DNA of 64,000 nt. Source: Methylorubrum suomiense (GTDB lineage: Bacteria > Pseudomonadota > Alphaproteobacteria > Rhizobiales > Beijerinckiaceae). The notes beneath the pieces were generated by a model. It searched no databases. It saw only the letters and a program-made list of their open reading frames with translations, and was not told where the DNA came from. Position numbers and translations under genes: made by a program. How positions within the stretch are numbered: position 1 is the stretch's first letter; each line of letters starts with the position of its first letter. The stretch lies in the NCBI RefSeq assembly GCF_022179765.1, contig NZ_BPRE01000001.1, forward strand, positions 248,001 to 312,000, read 5' to 3'. This document shows, piece after piece, positions 16,870 to 25,233 of the stretch.

Positions 16870-16901
16870 GTGCCGCCGTGCCGCCGTGCCGCCGTGCCGC
16901 G
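16870..16901. repeat. 8-bp tandem repeat (GTGCCGCC)x4
   Basis: Three perfect copies of GTGCCGCC (16870-16893) plus a fourth copy with one mismatch (16894-16901). The unit is not a multiple of three, so slippage would change reading frame or promoter spacing. It sits about 18 bp upstream of the putative start of the decayed minus-strand gene. Confidence 0.8.
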
Positions 16902-17013
16902 GACGCGAGCGTCTCGGACAGGGGCGCAAAACTCTCCGCAAAGAGGGCATCCCTCTGGGCATCATGGATGCGGGCCGAGGTGCCACGCAACCGCTGCGGT
17001 TCAAAGCCTCGGT

Positions 17014-17202
17014 CTATCCGTTGTCCATCGGCAGATCGGGCGCCCGATCCATCGGGCTGCCATCGTAACCTTCGAGCCACGCCGTGCGCTCGGACGAGTT
17101 CTGCGCGTAGGGGCAAGCGTCGCGGGGGCGCCCCTGCGCCCGAGCCCGGGCGCCTTCTGCGGTCGGATCGTCGGCCGGGGCATGGAGGTCGGTGTCGCTC
17201 AT
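17014..17202 (-). CDS. ribosome modulation factor (RMF)-like protein
   Basis: A 62-residue protein. The central segment AQGRPRDACPYAQ followed by RTAWLEGYD matches the RMF pattern Gly-x-x-R-x-x-CPY...W-x-x-G. RMF family proteins promote ribosome dimerisation and hibernation in stationary phase; small relatives of this kind occur in alphaproteobacteria, but their role is not shown here. Unlike E. coli RMF the N-terminus is acidic (MSDTDLHAPADDPTAEG). It lies 38 bp downstream of ubiA on the same strand and may be co-transcribed. Confidence 0.72.
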   Translation of the reverse strand: MSDTDLHAPADDPTAEGARARAQGRPRDACPYAQNSSERTAWLEGYDGSPMDRAPDLPMDNG

Positions 17203-17240
17203 CTGCTGGATATGGCGCGCGCGGAAGTCGAGGCGATGCC

Positions 17241-18185
17241 TCAGCCCATCGCCTGCCACACCGCATCCGCGGCGAGCCCGGCAAACAGAATCAGCCCCGC
17301 ATCACGGTTCGAGCGGAACAAGGTGAGGGCGAGCCGCCCGTCGCGGGGTGAAAGCCGCAGCACCTGTTGCGCGAGGTGGGCGGCGAACAGCACGAGGCCG
17401 AGCCAGCCGAGCCCATGCGCCCCGGCCCCCCAGAGTGCCGGCACCATCAGGGCGGCGGCGAGCGCGTAGCAGAGCCCGACCGCGGGCTTCAACCGCGCCC
17501 CGAACAGGCGGGCCGAGGACTTGATGCCGGCGATCTCGTCGTCCTCGATATCCTGCACCGCGTAGATCGTGTCGTAGCCGACGATCCAGGCGACGGTGCC
17601 GGCATAGAGCCACAGGGCCGGCGCATCGAGACGGCCGAACACGGCGACCCAGCCCATCAGCGCGCCCCAGGCGAAGGCGAGGCCGAGGACGCCCTGCGGC
17701 AGCGGCATCACCCGCTTCATGAACGGATAGATCGCCACGGGCGCGAGGGAGAGCATCCCGACGAGGATCGCGGTGCCGTTGAATTGCAGGAGGACGCACA
17801 GGCCCACCAGCGCCTGCGCCACGAGGAAGGCCGCCGCCGCGCGGGTGCTCACCTGCCCCGACGGGAGCGGCCGCGAGCGGGTGCGCTCGACCTGGGCGTC
17901 GAGATCGCGATCGGCGATGTCGTTGTAGGTCGAGCCGGCCCCGCGCATCGCGACGGCGCCGATCAGGAAGAGGATCAGGTGGAGCGGATCGGGCGCTCGC
18001 CCGGCCGCGATCCCGGCCAGCGCGGCCGACCACCAGCACGGCAGCAGCAGCAGCCACCAGCCGACGGGCCGTTCGATCCGGGCGAGGCGGAGATAGGGTC
18101 GGGCGCGCGACGGCGCGAGCCGATCGACCCAATGGCCGGCGACCGCGTCGGCGACGCGGCCGGCAGGCTCCGAAGGGGGACGCAA
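17241..18185 (-). CDS. ubiA: 4-hydroxybenzoate polyprenyltransferase UbiA
   Basis: A 314-residue inner-membrane prenyltransferase of ubiquinone synthesis, attaching the polyprenyl tail to 4-hydroxybenzoate. The first Asp-rich motif NDIADRDLDAQVERTRSRPL and the second, YAVQDIEDDEIAG, coordinate Mg-diphosphate. About eight hydrophobic segments follow the standard UbiA topology. ATG 18185 adds a 25-residue polar leader; an internal start near RPYLRLARIERPVG is possible. ubiG lies elsewhere in this window. Confidence 0.94.
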   Translation of the reverse strand: MRPPSEPAGRVADAVAGHWVDRLAPSRARPYLRLARIERPVGWWLLLLPCWWSAALAGIAAGRAPDPLHLILFLIGAVAMRGAGSTYNDIADRDLDAQVERTRSRPLPSGQVSTRAAAAFLVAQALVGLCVLLQFNGTAILVGMLSLAPVAIYPFMKRVMPLPQGVLGLAFAWGALMGWVAVFGRLDAPALWLYAGTVAWIVGYDTIYAVQDIEDDEIAGIKSSARLFGARLKPAVGLCYALAAALMVPALWGAGAHGLGWLGLVLFAAHLAQQVLRLSPRDGRLALTLFRSNRDAGLILFAGLAADAVWQAMG

Positions 18186-18224
18186 CGCGGTCGGTGCTTG
18201 AGCGGCTTCGGCGATGCGCCCGGC

Positions 18225-18830
18225 TTACAGCGCGCCCTGGGGCATCTTGAAGCTGCCGCTCAGTCCGGGACCGCCGAGCAGGCCACCACCGCCGCCGTTC
18301 TGCGCCTGGGCCCGGGCCTGGGCCTCCATCTTCGAGGCCTGGGCCGCCATGGTGCAGACCTTGGTGCGGATCTCACCCACGCGCTTGTGGTCGGCCTGGA
18401 AGCCTTCGGCGAAGGAATCCGGGATCGAGCACCATTCCTTGTTGGCGGTGATCCACTTGATGCCGGTGGTGCCGTTGGCCTGAAGCTGGCCGAACAGGGC
18501 GCAGGCCGCCTGCGGCGTCATCTTCTGCTTGGAATTCGAGGCGGCATTGGCCTTGCCGACGAGGTTCTTGCGCTCGATCAGGGTCTTCTGGATGGCGCTG
18601 CAATCGGTGCCGCCCTGCGGCGCGGGCTGGGCCGGCGCTGCGGCGGAGGGCATCGGCATGCTCATCGGCGGCGCAACGGGTGCCGCCTCGGCCGGGGCCG
18701 CATCCATCGAGGGCGCCGGCATCTGGCCGAAGGCACCCTGGGCCAGTGCGGGGCCGGACAGGAGCGCCAGGGTCGCGAACGCGCCGGCGAGGGCGGTGAA
18801 CTTGGATGAGGTGGCAGACAGCGCAGTCAT
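18225..18830 (-). CDS. exported hypothetical protein
   Basis: A 201-residue protein with a clear Sec signal peptide (FTALAGAFATLALLSGPALAQG, cleavage after ALA). A Pro/Ala/Met-rich linker (about residues 35-75) precedes a compact domain with four cysteines (TDCSAIQ, QAACALF, KEWCSIP, TKVCTMA), suggesting two disulfides in the periplasm. The C-terminus is Gly-rich. ATG 18830 is set by the signal peptide. Upstream of ubiA on the same strand by 39 bp. Function unknown. Confidence 0.82.
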   Translation of the reverse strand: MTALSATSSKFTALAGAFATLALLSGPALAQGAFGQMPAPSMDAAPAEAAPVAPPMSMPMPSAAAPAQPAPQGGTDCSAIQKTLIERKNLVGKANAASNSKQKMTPQAACALFGQLQANGTTGIKWITANKEWCSIPDSFAEGFQADHKRVGEIRTKVCTMAAQASKMEAQARAQAQNGGGGGLLGGPGLSGSFKMPQGAL

Positions 18831-19107
18831 AGGGCTCGGTCCTTCTCCCGCTTGCCGCGGCGGGTGTCGCCCCCGCTTCCGCAGCGCCCGCCCGAACCGG
18901 ATTCCGGCGCGGTGCGCGCCTCGAATCCGGTGATCGGGCTTTGCGATGTTTCGTGAGGATGTTCCTGCACGGGAATGTGGCGCCAATGGTGCCGCGGGCC
19001 TTCGGGCGGTCGAGGCCGTGGGCAAAGCGCGGAAAAACGCGCCGTGTTGCTCTTTCGCATCAGCTCCGCCGATTGACAGCGCCGGGGCGCCACGCGAGGA
19101 GGCCGGC

Positions 19108-19854
19108 ATGGCCCTCTACGACTTCACCGCGCCGCGCCTGTTCATCGAGGCGGATCTGGCGGAGGGGCGCGTCCTGCCGCTGGAGCGGGCGCAGGCCAAT
19201 TACCTGCTCACCGTCCTGCGCAAGTCCGAGGGTGAGCCGGTGCTGCTGTTCAACGGCCGCGACGGCGAGTGGCGGGCCGACCTCGTTCCCAACGGCCGCA
19301 AGAGCGCCGATCTGAGGATCGTCGCGCGGACCCGCCCCCAGCCCGCCCCGCCCGACCTCCATTACCTGTTCGCCCCTCTGAAGACCGGCCGGCTCGACTA
19401 CATGGCCCAGAAGGCCGTGGAGATGGGGGCCGGCACCCTGCGCCCGGTCTTCACCCGCTTCACCCAGGGTGAGCGGATCAAGCTCGACCGCCTGCGGGCG
19501 AACGCGATCGAGGCCGCCGAGCAATGCGGCATCCTGGCGATCCCCGACATCGCCGAGCCGGTGCGCCTGCCCACGGCGCTCGACGCGCTGGAGCCCGAGC
19601 GCCTGCTGGTGTTCTGCGACGAGGACGCCCCGGTCGCCGACCCGGTCGCCGCCTTGCGCGGCGCGGCAGGCGGCGCCCCGCCGCTCGCCGTGCTGGTCGG
19701 CCCCGAGGGGGGCTTTCACGAAGAGGAGCGGGCCCTGATCGCCGCGCGCCCGAACACCGTCGCGCTCTCGCTCGGCCCCCGCATCCTGCGGGCGGACACG
19801 GCGGCGGTCGCCGTCATGGCGCTGGTTCAGGCGGTGCTGGGAGATGCGCGTTAG
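19108..19854 (+). CDS. rsmE: 16S rRNA (uracil1498-N3)-methyltransferase RsmE
   Basis: A 248-residue SPOUT methyltransferase that methylates U1498 in the 30S decoding region. N-terminal PUA-like domain (ANYLLTVLRKSEGEPVLLFNG), then the knot with LVGPEGGFHEEE and LSLGPRILRADTAAVAVMAL, which forms the S-adenosylmethionine site. ATG 19108 follows an AGGAGG-type site. A strong terminator 100 bp after the stop separates it from gshA. Confidence 0.95.
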   Translation: MALYDFTAPRLFIEADLAEGRVLPLERAQANYLLTVLRKSEGEPVLLFNGRDGEWRADLVPNGRKSADLRIVARTRPQPAPPDLHYLFAPLKTGRLDYMAQKAVEMGAGTLRPVFTRFTQGERIKLDRLRANAIEAAEQCGILAIPDIAEPVRLPTALDALEPERLLVFCDEDAPVADPVAALRGAAGGAPPLAVLVGPEGGFHEEERALIAARPNTVALSLGPRILRADTAAVAVMALVQAVLGDAR

Positions 19855-19954
19855 CACCGGGGCTCCCGTCATGCCGATCCCGTGACGCGGCCCCGCGTTG
19901 TCGGCGCTTGCGGCCTGCTCTAAGGACACGACATCTCCGGCACGGCCGATCGCG

Positions 19955-19982
19955 GGCCCGGTCTTCTGATCGGGCCTTTTTT
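19955..19982 (+). terminator. intrinsic terminator after rsmE
   Basis: GGCCCG (19955-19960) and CGGGCC (19971-19976) form a 6-bp GC stem around a 10-base loop, followed by TTTTTT (19977-19982). Confidence 0.88.
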
Positions 19983-20018
19983 CGCGCCTGCCCCTCCACC
20001 GGCTCGACGAGGCAGCGC

Positions 20019-21389
20019 ATGGCGCGCGACACGTCCGACACGACCCCGCTGACCTCGCGGGACGAACTGATCGCCTGGTTCGCCGACGGCGAGAAACCGG
20101 CGACGCGCTTCGCGCTCGGCACGGAACACGAGAAGATCCCATTCTACAAAGCCGATCGGACGCCCGTGCCCTACGAGGGCGAGCGCGGCATTCGGGCGCT
20201 GCTGGACAATCTCGGCCGCGAGACCGGCTGGGAGCCGATCCTGGATGCCGGCACCATCATCGGCTTGGCGAGCAACGAGGGCGGCGGCGCGATCTCGATC
20301 GAGCCCGGCGGGCAGTTCGAGCTGTCGGGGGCACCGCTGCCGGACGTGCACGCGACCGTGGCCGAACTCGACGAGCATCTCGCGGCGACCGCCCGCGCGG
20401 CGGAACCTCTGGGCATCGGCTTCCTCGATCTCGGCATGAGCCCGAAATGGACGCGCGAGGGCACGCCGTTCATGCCGAAGAGCCGCTACCGCATCATGCG
20501 GGGCTACATGCCGAAGGTCGGCACGCTCGGCCTCGACATGATGCTGCGCACCGCCACCGTGCAGGTGAACGTCGATTTCTCGTCCGAGGCCGACATGGTG
20601 CGGAAACTCCGCGTCGGTCTCGCGCTGCAGCCGGTGGCGACCGCCCTGTTCGCCAACTCGCCCTTCACCGATGGGCGACCGAACGGCTTCCTCTCGCGCC
20701 GCTCCGAGATCTGGCGCGACACCGATGCGGACCGCACCGGCATGTTCCCCCAGGCCTTCGAGGACGGCTTCGGCTACGAGGCCTATGCCGACTGGCTGCT
20801 CGACGTGCCGATGTATTTCGTCAAGCGCGGGGAGACCTATCACGACGTCTCCGGGGCCTCGTTCCGCGACCTGTTCGAGGGACGCCTGCCGCAGCTCCCC
20901 GGCGAGCGGGCCACCGTCTCGGACTGGGCGAATCACGCCTCCACGGTCTTCCCCGAGGTGCGCCTCAAGCGCTTCCTCGAGATGCGCGGCGCCGATGTCG
21001 GCGGGCCGGCGATGATCGCGGCGCAGACGGCCCTCTGGGCCGGGCTTCTCTACGACGAGGGGGCGCTGGCCGCCGCCTGGGACCTCGTGCGCGGCTGGAC
21101 GGCGTCCGAGCGCGAATCCCTGCGCGCCGCCGTGCCTCGGCTCGGGCTCGCCGCCAGCATCGGCGGGCGCAGCCTCGGCGCGGTGGCGGCGGAGGCGCTG
21201 GCCATCGCCCGCGCCGGCCTTCAGGCACGGGCACGCCGCGACGCGTCGGGCCGGGACGAGGCCGTCTATCTCCAGCCGCTGGAAGCCATCGTCGCGGCCG
21301 GGCGCAGCCGGGCCGAGGTGTTGCTCGGCGAGTACGAGGGCCCCTGGTCGAAATGCGTGGATCCGGCCTTCACCGTCTGCACGTTCTGA
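20019..21389 (+). CDS. gshA: glutamate-cysteine ligase
   Basis: A 456-residue ATP-dependent ligase making gamma-glutamylcysteine, the first step of glutathione synthesis. It is the plant/alphaproteobacterial type: GTEHEKIPFYK near the N-terminus, GGGAISIEPGGQFELSG, and MPKSRYRIMRGYMPKVGTLG (split across the active site), ending VDPAFTVCTF. In methylotrophs glutathione is also a formaldehyde scavenger, so the gene may matter there. ATG 20019 matches family length. Monocistronic. Confidence 0.94.
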   Translation: MARDTSDTTPLTSRDELIAWFADGEKPATRFALGTEHEKIPFYKADRTPVPYEGERGIRALLDNLGRETGWEPILDAGTIIGLASNEGGGAISIEPGGQFELSGAPLPDVHATVAELDEHLAATARAAEPLGIGFLDLGMSPKWTREGTPFMPKSRYRIMRGYMPKVGTLGLDMMLRTATVQVNVDFSSEADMVRKLRVGLALQPVATALFANSPFTDGRPNGFLSRRSEIWRDTDADRTGMFPQAFEDGFGYEAYADWLLDVPMYFVKRGETYHDVSGASFRDLFEGRLPQLPGERATVSDWANHASTVFPEVRLKRFLEMRGADVGGPAMIAAQTALWAGLLYDEGALAAAWDLVRGWTASERESLRAAVPRLGLAASIGGRSLGAVAAEALAIARAGLQARARRDASGRDEAVYLQPLEAIVAAGRSRAEVLLGEYEGPWSKCVDPAFTVCTF

Positions 21390-21537
21390 CGGCCGCGCCG
21401 ATCCCGTGCCGGGCCCGCACCGGAGCCGGATTGTGCGGTAGGGCACACACTTGCTACGGCCAAGCTCAACCCGAGGGAACCCAACGGTTGAAGAAATGTT
21501 CCTGAGCGTGCTCGTGACACCTCAGGAGAAGGTACCC

Positions 21538-21957
21538 ATGTCGTCGCGCATCACCACCCTGATGCTGGCCGGCCTCGCCACCACCGGTTTGGCCGTCGTC
21601 GGAACCGCCCCCGTCCAGGCCGCGCCGCTGCCGGCGCTGACGGGCGACCTCGTCGGCGGGACCAAGACCAATGTCGACCATGTCGGTTGGCGCCGGGGCT
21701 ATTACGGGGGCGGCTACGGCTATCGCCGTCGCAGCAATGTCGGCGGCGCGCTGTTCGCCGGCGCGGCGCTGGGCCTGATCGGCGGCGCCCTCGCGGCGAG
21801 CGCGGCCCCGCGCTACGGCTATTACGGCGGATACGGCTACCCGGCCTACGGATATGGCGGCTACGGCTATGCCCGGCCGGTCTATTACGGGGGCTATGGC
21901 GGGTACGGCTACCCGGCCTATGGCGGCTATTACGGCGGATACGGCTACGGCTGGTAA
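21538..21957 (+). CDS. Gly/Tyr-rich exported protein
   Basis: A 139-residue protein with a Sec signal peptide (MLAGLATTGLAVVGTAPVQAAP). After VGWRRGYYGGGYGYRRRSN comes one hydrophobic segment (GALFAGAALGLIGGALAASAA) and then a low-complexity tail built of GYGYPAYGYGG-like repeats. Such proteins are common in Rhizobiales envelopes; no function is assigned. ATG 21538 has a CAGGAGAAGG site. A weak EcfG-like motif (GGAAC 21476, TGTT 21497) lies upstream. Confidence 0.82.
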   Translation: MSSRITTLMLAGLATTGLAVVGTAPVQAAPLPALTGDLVGGTKTNVDHVGWRRGYYGGGYGYRRRSNVGGALFAGAALGLIGGALAASAAPRYGYYGGYGYPAYGYGGYGYARPVYYGGYGGYGYPAYGGYYGGYGYGW

Positions 21958-21979
21958 GACCGCCAGACCTGAAGCATCG

Positions 21980-22011
21980 AAGGCCCCGTCGGCACGCGCC
22001 GGCGGGGCCTT
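21980..22011 (+). terminator. intrinsic terminator after Gly/Tyr-rich gene
   Basis: AAGGCCCCG (21980-21988) pairs perfectly with CGGGGCCTT (22003-22011). The T run after it is weak. Confidence 0.6.
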
Positions 22012-22034
22012 CGCCGTGTTATGGGCCGAGGGCG

Positions 22035-22304
22035 ATGTCCGACGCCCCGCCCTCCCCCAATTTCCCGATCGCCCTCGACCTCAGCGGGCTGAAATGCCCT
22101 CTGCCCGCTCTGCGCACGCGCAAGGCCCTGCGGGTTCTGGCACCGGGGCGGCGGCTCGTCGTCACCTGCACCGATCCGCTCGCGGGCATCGACATTCCCC
22201 ATGCCGTGCGCGAGGAAGGCGGCTTGCTCGAGGCGCAGGAGCGGGACGGCGCCGCCTTCCGCTTCACGATCCGCCGCCCGGCTCCAGGCGGGACATCGAC
22301 CTGA
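22035..22304 (+). CDS. TusA/SirA family sulfurtransferase
   Basis: An 89-residue small sulfur carrier. DLSGLKCPLPALRTRKAL contains the invariant CPxP motif, with Cys21 as persulfide site. Family members relay sulfur to tRNA thiolation, molybdenum cofactor or other targets; the partner is not evident here. ATG 22035. The Nudix gene follows 9 bp later, so the two are probably one operon. Confidence 0.88.
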   Translation: MSDAPPSPNFPIALDLSGLKCPLPALRTRKALRVLAPGRRLVVTCTDPLAGIDIPHAVREEGGLLEAQERDGAAFRFTIRRPAPGGTST

Positions 22305-22313
22305 GGAGACGCC

Positions 22314-22895
22314 ATGCCCCCCGACAGTGCGCCCCCGAAAATCCGCGGAACCCGCACCGTCCATGACGGCTGGGCGAGCTTCCTGATCGCGGAGGTCACC
22401 CTGCCGGACGGGCACGAGGTCACCCGCGAAATCGAGGATCACGGCGAGGCGGTCTGCGTGCTGCCCTACGATGCGGCGCGCCGGGTCGCCGTGGTGATCC
22501 GCCAGTTCCGGACGCCCCCCTTCTTCGCCGCCGCCCTGCCCGAGTTGCTGGAAGCGCCCGCCGGTCTCCTCGACGAGGCCGACCCCCAGGAGGGTGCCCG
22601 GCGCGAAGCCTACGAGGAAACCGGATTGCAGCTCGGCCACCTGGAGCCGGTGGCAACGGTGTGGACCATGCCCGGCGTCTCGACCGAACGGATGCACCTG
22701 TATCTCGGCCCCTACACGGAAGCCGACCGCACGGGCGCGGGCGGCGGCCTCGCGGAGGAACACGAGGGCATCACCGTCACGGAAATGCCGCTGGCCGACC
22801 TCGCCGCCCTGGCCGATGCGGGGCAACTCGCCGACATGAAGACCTACACCCTGGTCCTGGCCCTGCGCCTGCGACGGCCGGATCTGTTCGGCTGA
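22314..22895 (+). CDS. Nudix hydrolase, ADP-ribose pyrophosphatase-like
   Basis: A 193-residue YffH/AdpP-type nucleoside-diphosphate hydrolase. The Nudix box reads GLLDEADPQEGARREAYEETG, one residue short of the canonical spacing as in YffH-type enzymes; REAYEETG supplies the metal ligands. Upstream EAPAG is the family lead-in. Likely substrates are ADP-ribose or sugar nucleotides. ATG 22314, 9 bp after the TusA-like stop. Confidence 0.88.
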   Translation: MPPDSAPPKIRGTRTVHDGWASFLIAEVTLPDGHEVTREIEDHGEAVCVLPYDAARRVAVVIRQFRTPPFFAAALPELLEAPAGLLDEADPQEGARREAYEETGLQLGHLEPVATVWTMPGVSTERMHLYLGPYTEADRTGAGGGLAEEHEGITVTEMPLADLAALADAGQLADMKTYTLVLALRLRRPDLFG

Positions 22896-23136
22896 TCGGC
22901 GTCGGGAGGTGTAACCGGGTCCTGCCGCGTGGCCCCGGGATGAAGACGGACGCCCGAAGCGCAAACCGTGAAACCGAAGGATCGCTGCGCGGACTTTATG
23001 CCGTCGCAAGCCTTGCCGGAAGGGCAGCGCCGGCTATCATCCTCGAAGCGGAACAGGGCAGCAGGCCGTCGCCGCCTCCGGCGCGAAGCCGGGCCGGCGA
23101 CCCCTGAGAACAGCGCCCGCCGCCTGGGAGACGCTC

Positions 23137-23238
23137 ATGTTGTTCTTCATCGGGATCGCGTGTCCCTGGCTCATCGTCTCCGGCCTGATGCTGATGTGGC
23201 ATCGGCGCGCCGAAGAACTCGCATCGAAGCGCGACTGA
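23137..23238 (+). CDS. 33-residue single-span membrane peptide
   Basis: ATG 23137 follows a GGGAGA site and encodes MLFFIGIACPWLIVSGLML, a single transmembrane helix, then MWHRRAEELASKRD, a basic cytoplasmic tail, ending at TGA 23236. Too small for usual gene calling. Function unknown; the positive tail predicts an N-out orientation. Confidence 0.6.
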   Translation: MLFFIGIACPWLIVSGLMLMWHRRAEELASKRD

Positions 23239-23392
23239 CTCCGCGACAGGCCGCCGCCTGAGGGCTGCGCGCCTCGCCGCATCCGCGACAACAGCTCGAA
23301 CCGGAGGTGGCCTTTCGGGGTTCACTGCGTGCGCGACCGCGCGCCCGATGGTGTGGGCGCGGCGGCGAGAGAACCCTCAGTTGGAGTCGGAT

Positions 23393-23791
23393 ATGGACAT
23401 CGCCCTCGACAAGGTCACCGAGATTATCCTGCGGCTGCGGGCGGTCGAGGCGAAAGAGGGAGCGACCGACCCGGATTCGGGCTCGAACCCGATCGACGAC
23501 GGCGCCACGGACGTGCTCGTCGGCGGCACCGACGATGCGACCGAGCAGGAAATCCGCTCCATGGTGGTCGGTCTCAACGAGGACGAGCGGAGCAACCTGA
23601 TCGCCCTGCTCTATATCGGGCGCGGCGATCTGGAGGCGGCGGAATGGGGCGAGGCCGTCCGCATGGCCAAGGAGCGCGAGGAGGCGGGCGACAGCCCCGT
23701 GCGCGAACTGCTCGGCACACCGGACGCCGCTGCCCTTCTCGAAGAAGGTCTCGACAGCCTCGGGATCGCGATGGAGACCCCCGAGGCGTGA
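23393..23791 (+). CDS. DUF3775 domain protein
   Basis: A 132-residue acidic soluble protein. It starts MDIALDKVTEIILRLRAVEAKE and carries the DUF3775 core EIRSMVVGLNEDERSNLIALLYIGRGD followed by EAAEWGEAVRMAKER (two helices). The family is found mainly in alphaproteobacteria and has no known function. ATG 23393 is the family start. Confidence 0.85.
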   Translation: MDIALDKVTEIILRLRAVEAKEGATDPDSGSNPIDDGATDVLVGGTDDATEQEIRSMVVGLNEDERSNLIALLYIGRGDLEAAEWGEAVRMAKEREEAGDSPVRELLGTPDAAALLEEGLDSLGIAMETPEA

Positions 23792-23829
23792 TGGGGAGGC
23801 CGGGCGCTTGCTGCGTCCGGCCCTTCGCG

Positions 23830-24276
23830 TCAGGGCTCGCAGGCCATGACCTTGGCACCGACGGCGACGAACTCGGCAGTTGTGCGCAGATCGTCGCGGA
23901 TCCGGGGCGTGTGGGCGATGAGCGACGCCTCACGCTCCAGTTGGTCGTTGCAGGCGCAGGACGGCAGGCCCTGGCCGACCGGGGGTGAGCAGGCATCGTG
24001 ATGCATGCACGCCCGGTCGAGGGCGTCGACGGGCGGCAGGCCGGCGCCGCGACTGCCGGGGCCGCAATAATTGCCGTGGAACACCAGCGCACCCTTGGGC
24101 AGACCCTTGCCGAGGCCCTTGCCGAGATCCGGCCCGGCCGGAAGCTCGACGTCCGGAGCCTGCGTCGCCGCCAGATCCTGGGCGGACGCCGCGAGCGGAA
24201 CACCGACGAGGGCAGCCGAGAGCCCGGCCACGAGGGACATCCGCCGGGCCGCGCGGTGCAATGAGGGAATGGTCAA
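23830..24276 (-). CDS. secreted phospholipase A2-like protein
   Basis: A 148-residue protein with a signal peptide (n-region SLHRAARR, h-region LVAGLSAALVGVPLAASA). The mature part has NYCGPGS (residues 69-75), resembling the calcium-binding loop of phospholipase A2, and DRACMHHDAC (87-96), matching the active-site helix with the catalytic His93-Asp94 pair; the first Cys of the usual CC is Ala. Further cysteines (CAC, ACEP) could form disulfides. TTG 24276 with a GGAG site 9 bp upstream gives the best signal peptide; ATG 24240 is the alternative. Predicted to hydrolyse phospholipids outside the inner membrane. Confidence 0.72.
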   Translation of the reverse strand: MTIPSLHRAARRMSLVAGLSAALVGVPLAASAQDLAATQAPDVELPAGPDLGKGLGKGLPKGALVFHGNYCGPGSRGAGLPPVDALDRACMHHDACSPPVGQGLPSCACNDQLEREASLIAHTPRIRDDLRTTAEFVAVGAKVMACEP

Positions 24277-24446
24277 AGTCGTCTTCTCCGTTCGAAACGC
24301 TCCCCTCGCCGCCACCGGACGGCGCGGCCTTCGCCATCGCCGAGGGGCCGACTGAGCGATTTCAACGGTTTTTCGCGGCTCTGGTTCATTTCGGCACCCG
24401 TCGCCCCCGTCGCAGCGCCCGATGGCGACGTCGTTCGCGAGAAAGA

Positions 24447-25184
24447 TCAGAAGCGCCAGTTCAAACCTCCGCGCACGAGGCCGAAGCCGGATTCGGAGCG
24501 GCCGGTGCCGTAATAAGCGGGCACCGTCGCGTCGTAGACCGTGGCGCCGGGGCTGCGCTTTCCGAGATCGACATAGAGGCCCTCGACCTTGACCGACACC
24601 TTGTCGGTCAGAGCGTACTCGACGCCGCCGCCGACGGCGTATCCGAGCCGGGTCGTGTCCGGGAGGGTGTAGGGATAGGCGGCGGCGTAGGACGAGGCGC
24701 TGCCGCCGCCATAGGCGACGCCACCGGTGCCGTAGACGAGCCAGCGGTCGAAGGCGTAGCCGACGCGTCCGCGCACGGTGCCGAACCAATCGAGGCTCGG
24801 CGAGACGCCGTAATAGGGCGTCGTGCCGAGCGTGCCGTCACCGCGGCGGCCGAACGTGGTGCCCTGGAAATCCGCCTCGGCACCGAGAACGAGGCCAGAG
24901 CCCGGCGTGAACTGATAATTGTAGCCGACCTGTCCACCGCCGACGAAGCCATTGCCGGATTTGGCCTCCGTGACGCTGCCGTATGTGGCATCGCTGAAGG
25001 TCGAAGCTCCCCCGCGGAAGCCGTAACCGGCATTGGCGCCGATGTAGAAGCCCGTCCAGGTGAAGGCCGGCGGGATCGGCGGCGGCGGGGGTGCTGCGCG
25101 CGGCGGTAGATCGGCGGCGGACGCCCCGCCGGCGAAGAGAAGTCCGGCCAGGGTCGGGAGGGTCGTGCGTCGGATTCGGGTCAT
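24447..25184 (-). CDS. outer-membrane beta-barrel protein (Omp25/OmpA-like)
   Basis: A 245-residue porin-like protein. Signal peptide TLPTLAGLLFAGGASAADLP, a Pro-rich linker ([13 protein letters not shown]), then WTGFYIGANAGYGF, the strand-1 signature of the Rhizobiales Omp25/RopB group. Alternating aromatic strands follow and the C-terminus is LNWRF, the terminal-Phe insertion signal. An eight-strand barrel is likely, with structural or adhesion roles in relatives. Confidence 0.9.
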   Translation of the reverse strand: MTRIRRTTLPTLAGLLFAGGASAADLPPRAAPPPPPIPPAFTWTGFYIGANAGYGFRGGASTFSDATYGSVTEAKSGNGFVGGGQVGYNYQFTPGSGLVLGAEADFQGTTFGRRGDGTLGTTPYYGVSPSLDWFGTVRGRVGYAFDRWLVYGTGGVAYGGGSASSYAAAYPYTLPDTTRLGYAVGGGVEYALTDKVSVKVEGLYVDLGKRSPGATVYDATVPAYYGTGRSESGFGLVRGGLNWRF

Positions 25185-25233
25185 GCGCGCGATGTCCTTC
25201 GGATTTCGTCTTCTGGGAGTCCGGGCGTGGGGC

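Noticed and set aside
19524..21389. 621-codon frame including gshA
   Set aside because: The first 165 codons are the arginine-rich shadow of rsmE; gshA starts at ATG 20019 after an intrinsic terminator.
21476..21500. GGAAC-N16-TGTT as EcfG promoter of the Gly/Tyr-rich gene
   Set aside because: One mismatch in the short -10 element makes chance occurrence likely; noted in the gene entry only.
22940..23107. 55-codon plus-strand frame after the Nudix gene
   Set aside because: No clear ribosome-binding site and low-complexity Pro/Arg tail; cannot be told from chance.
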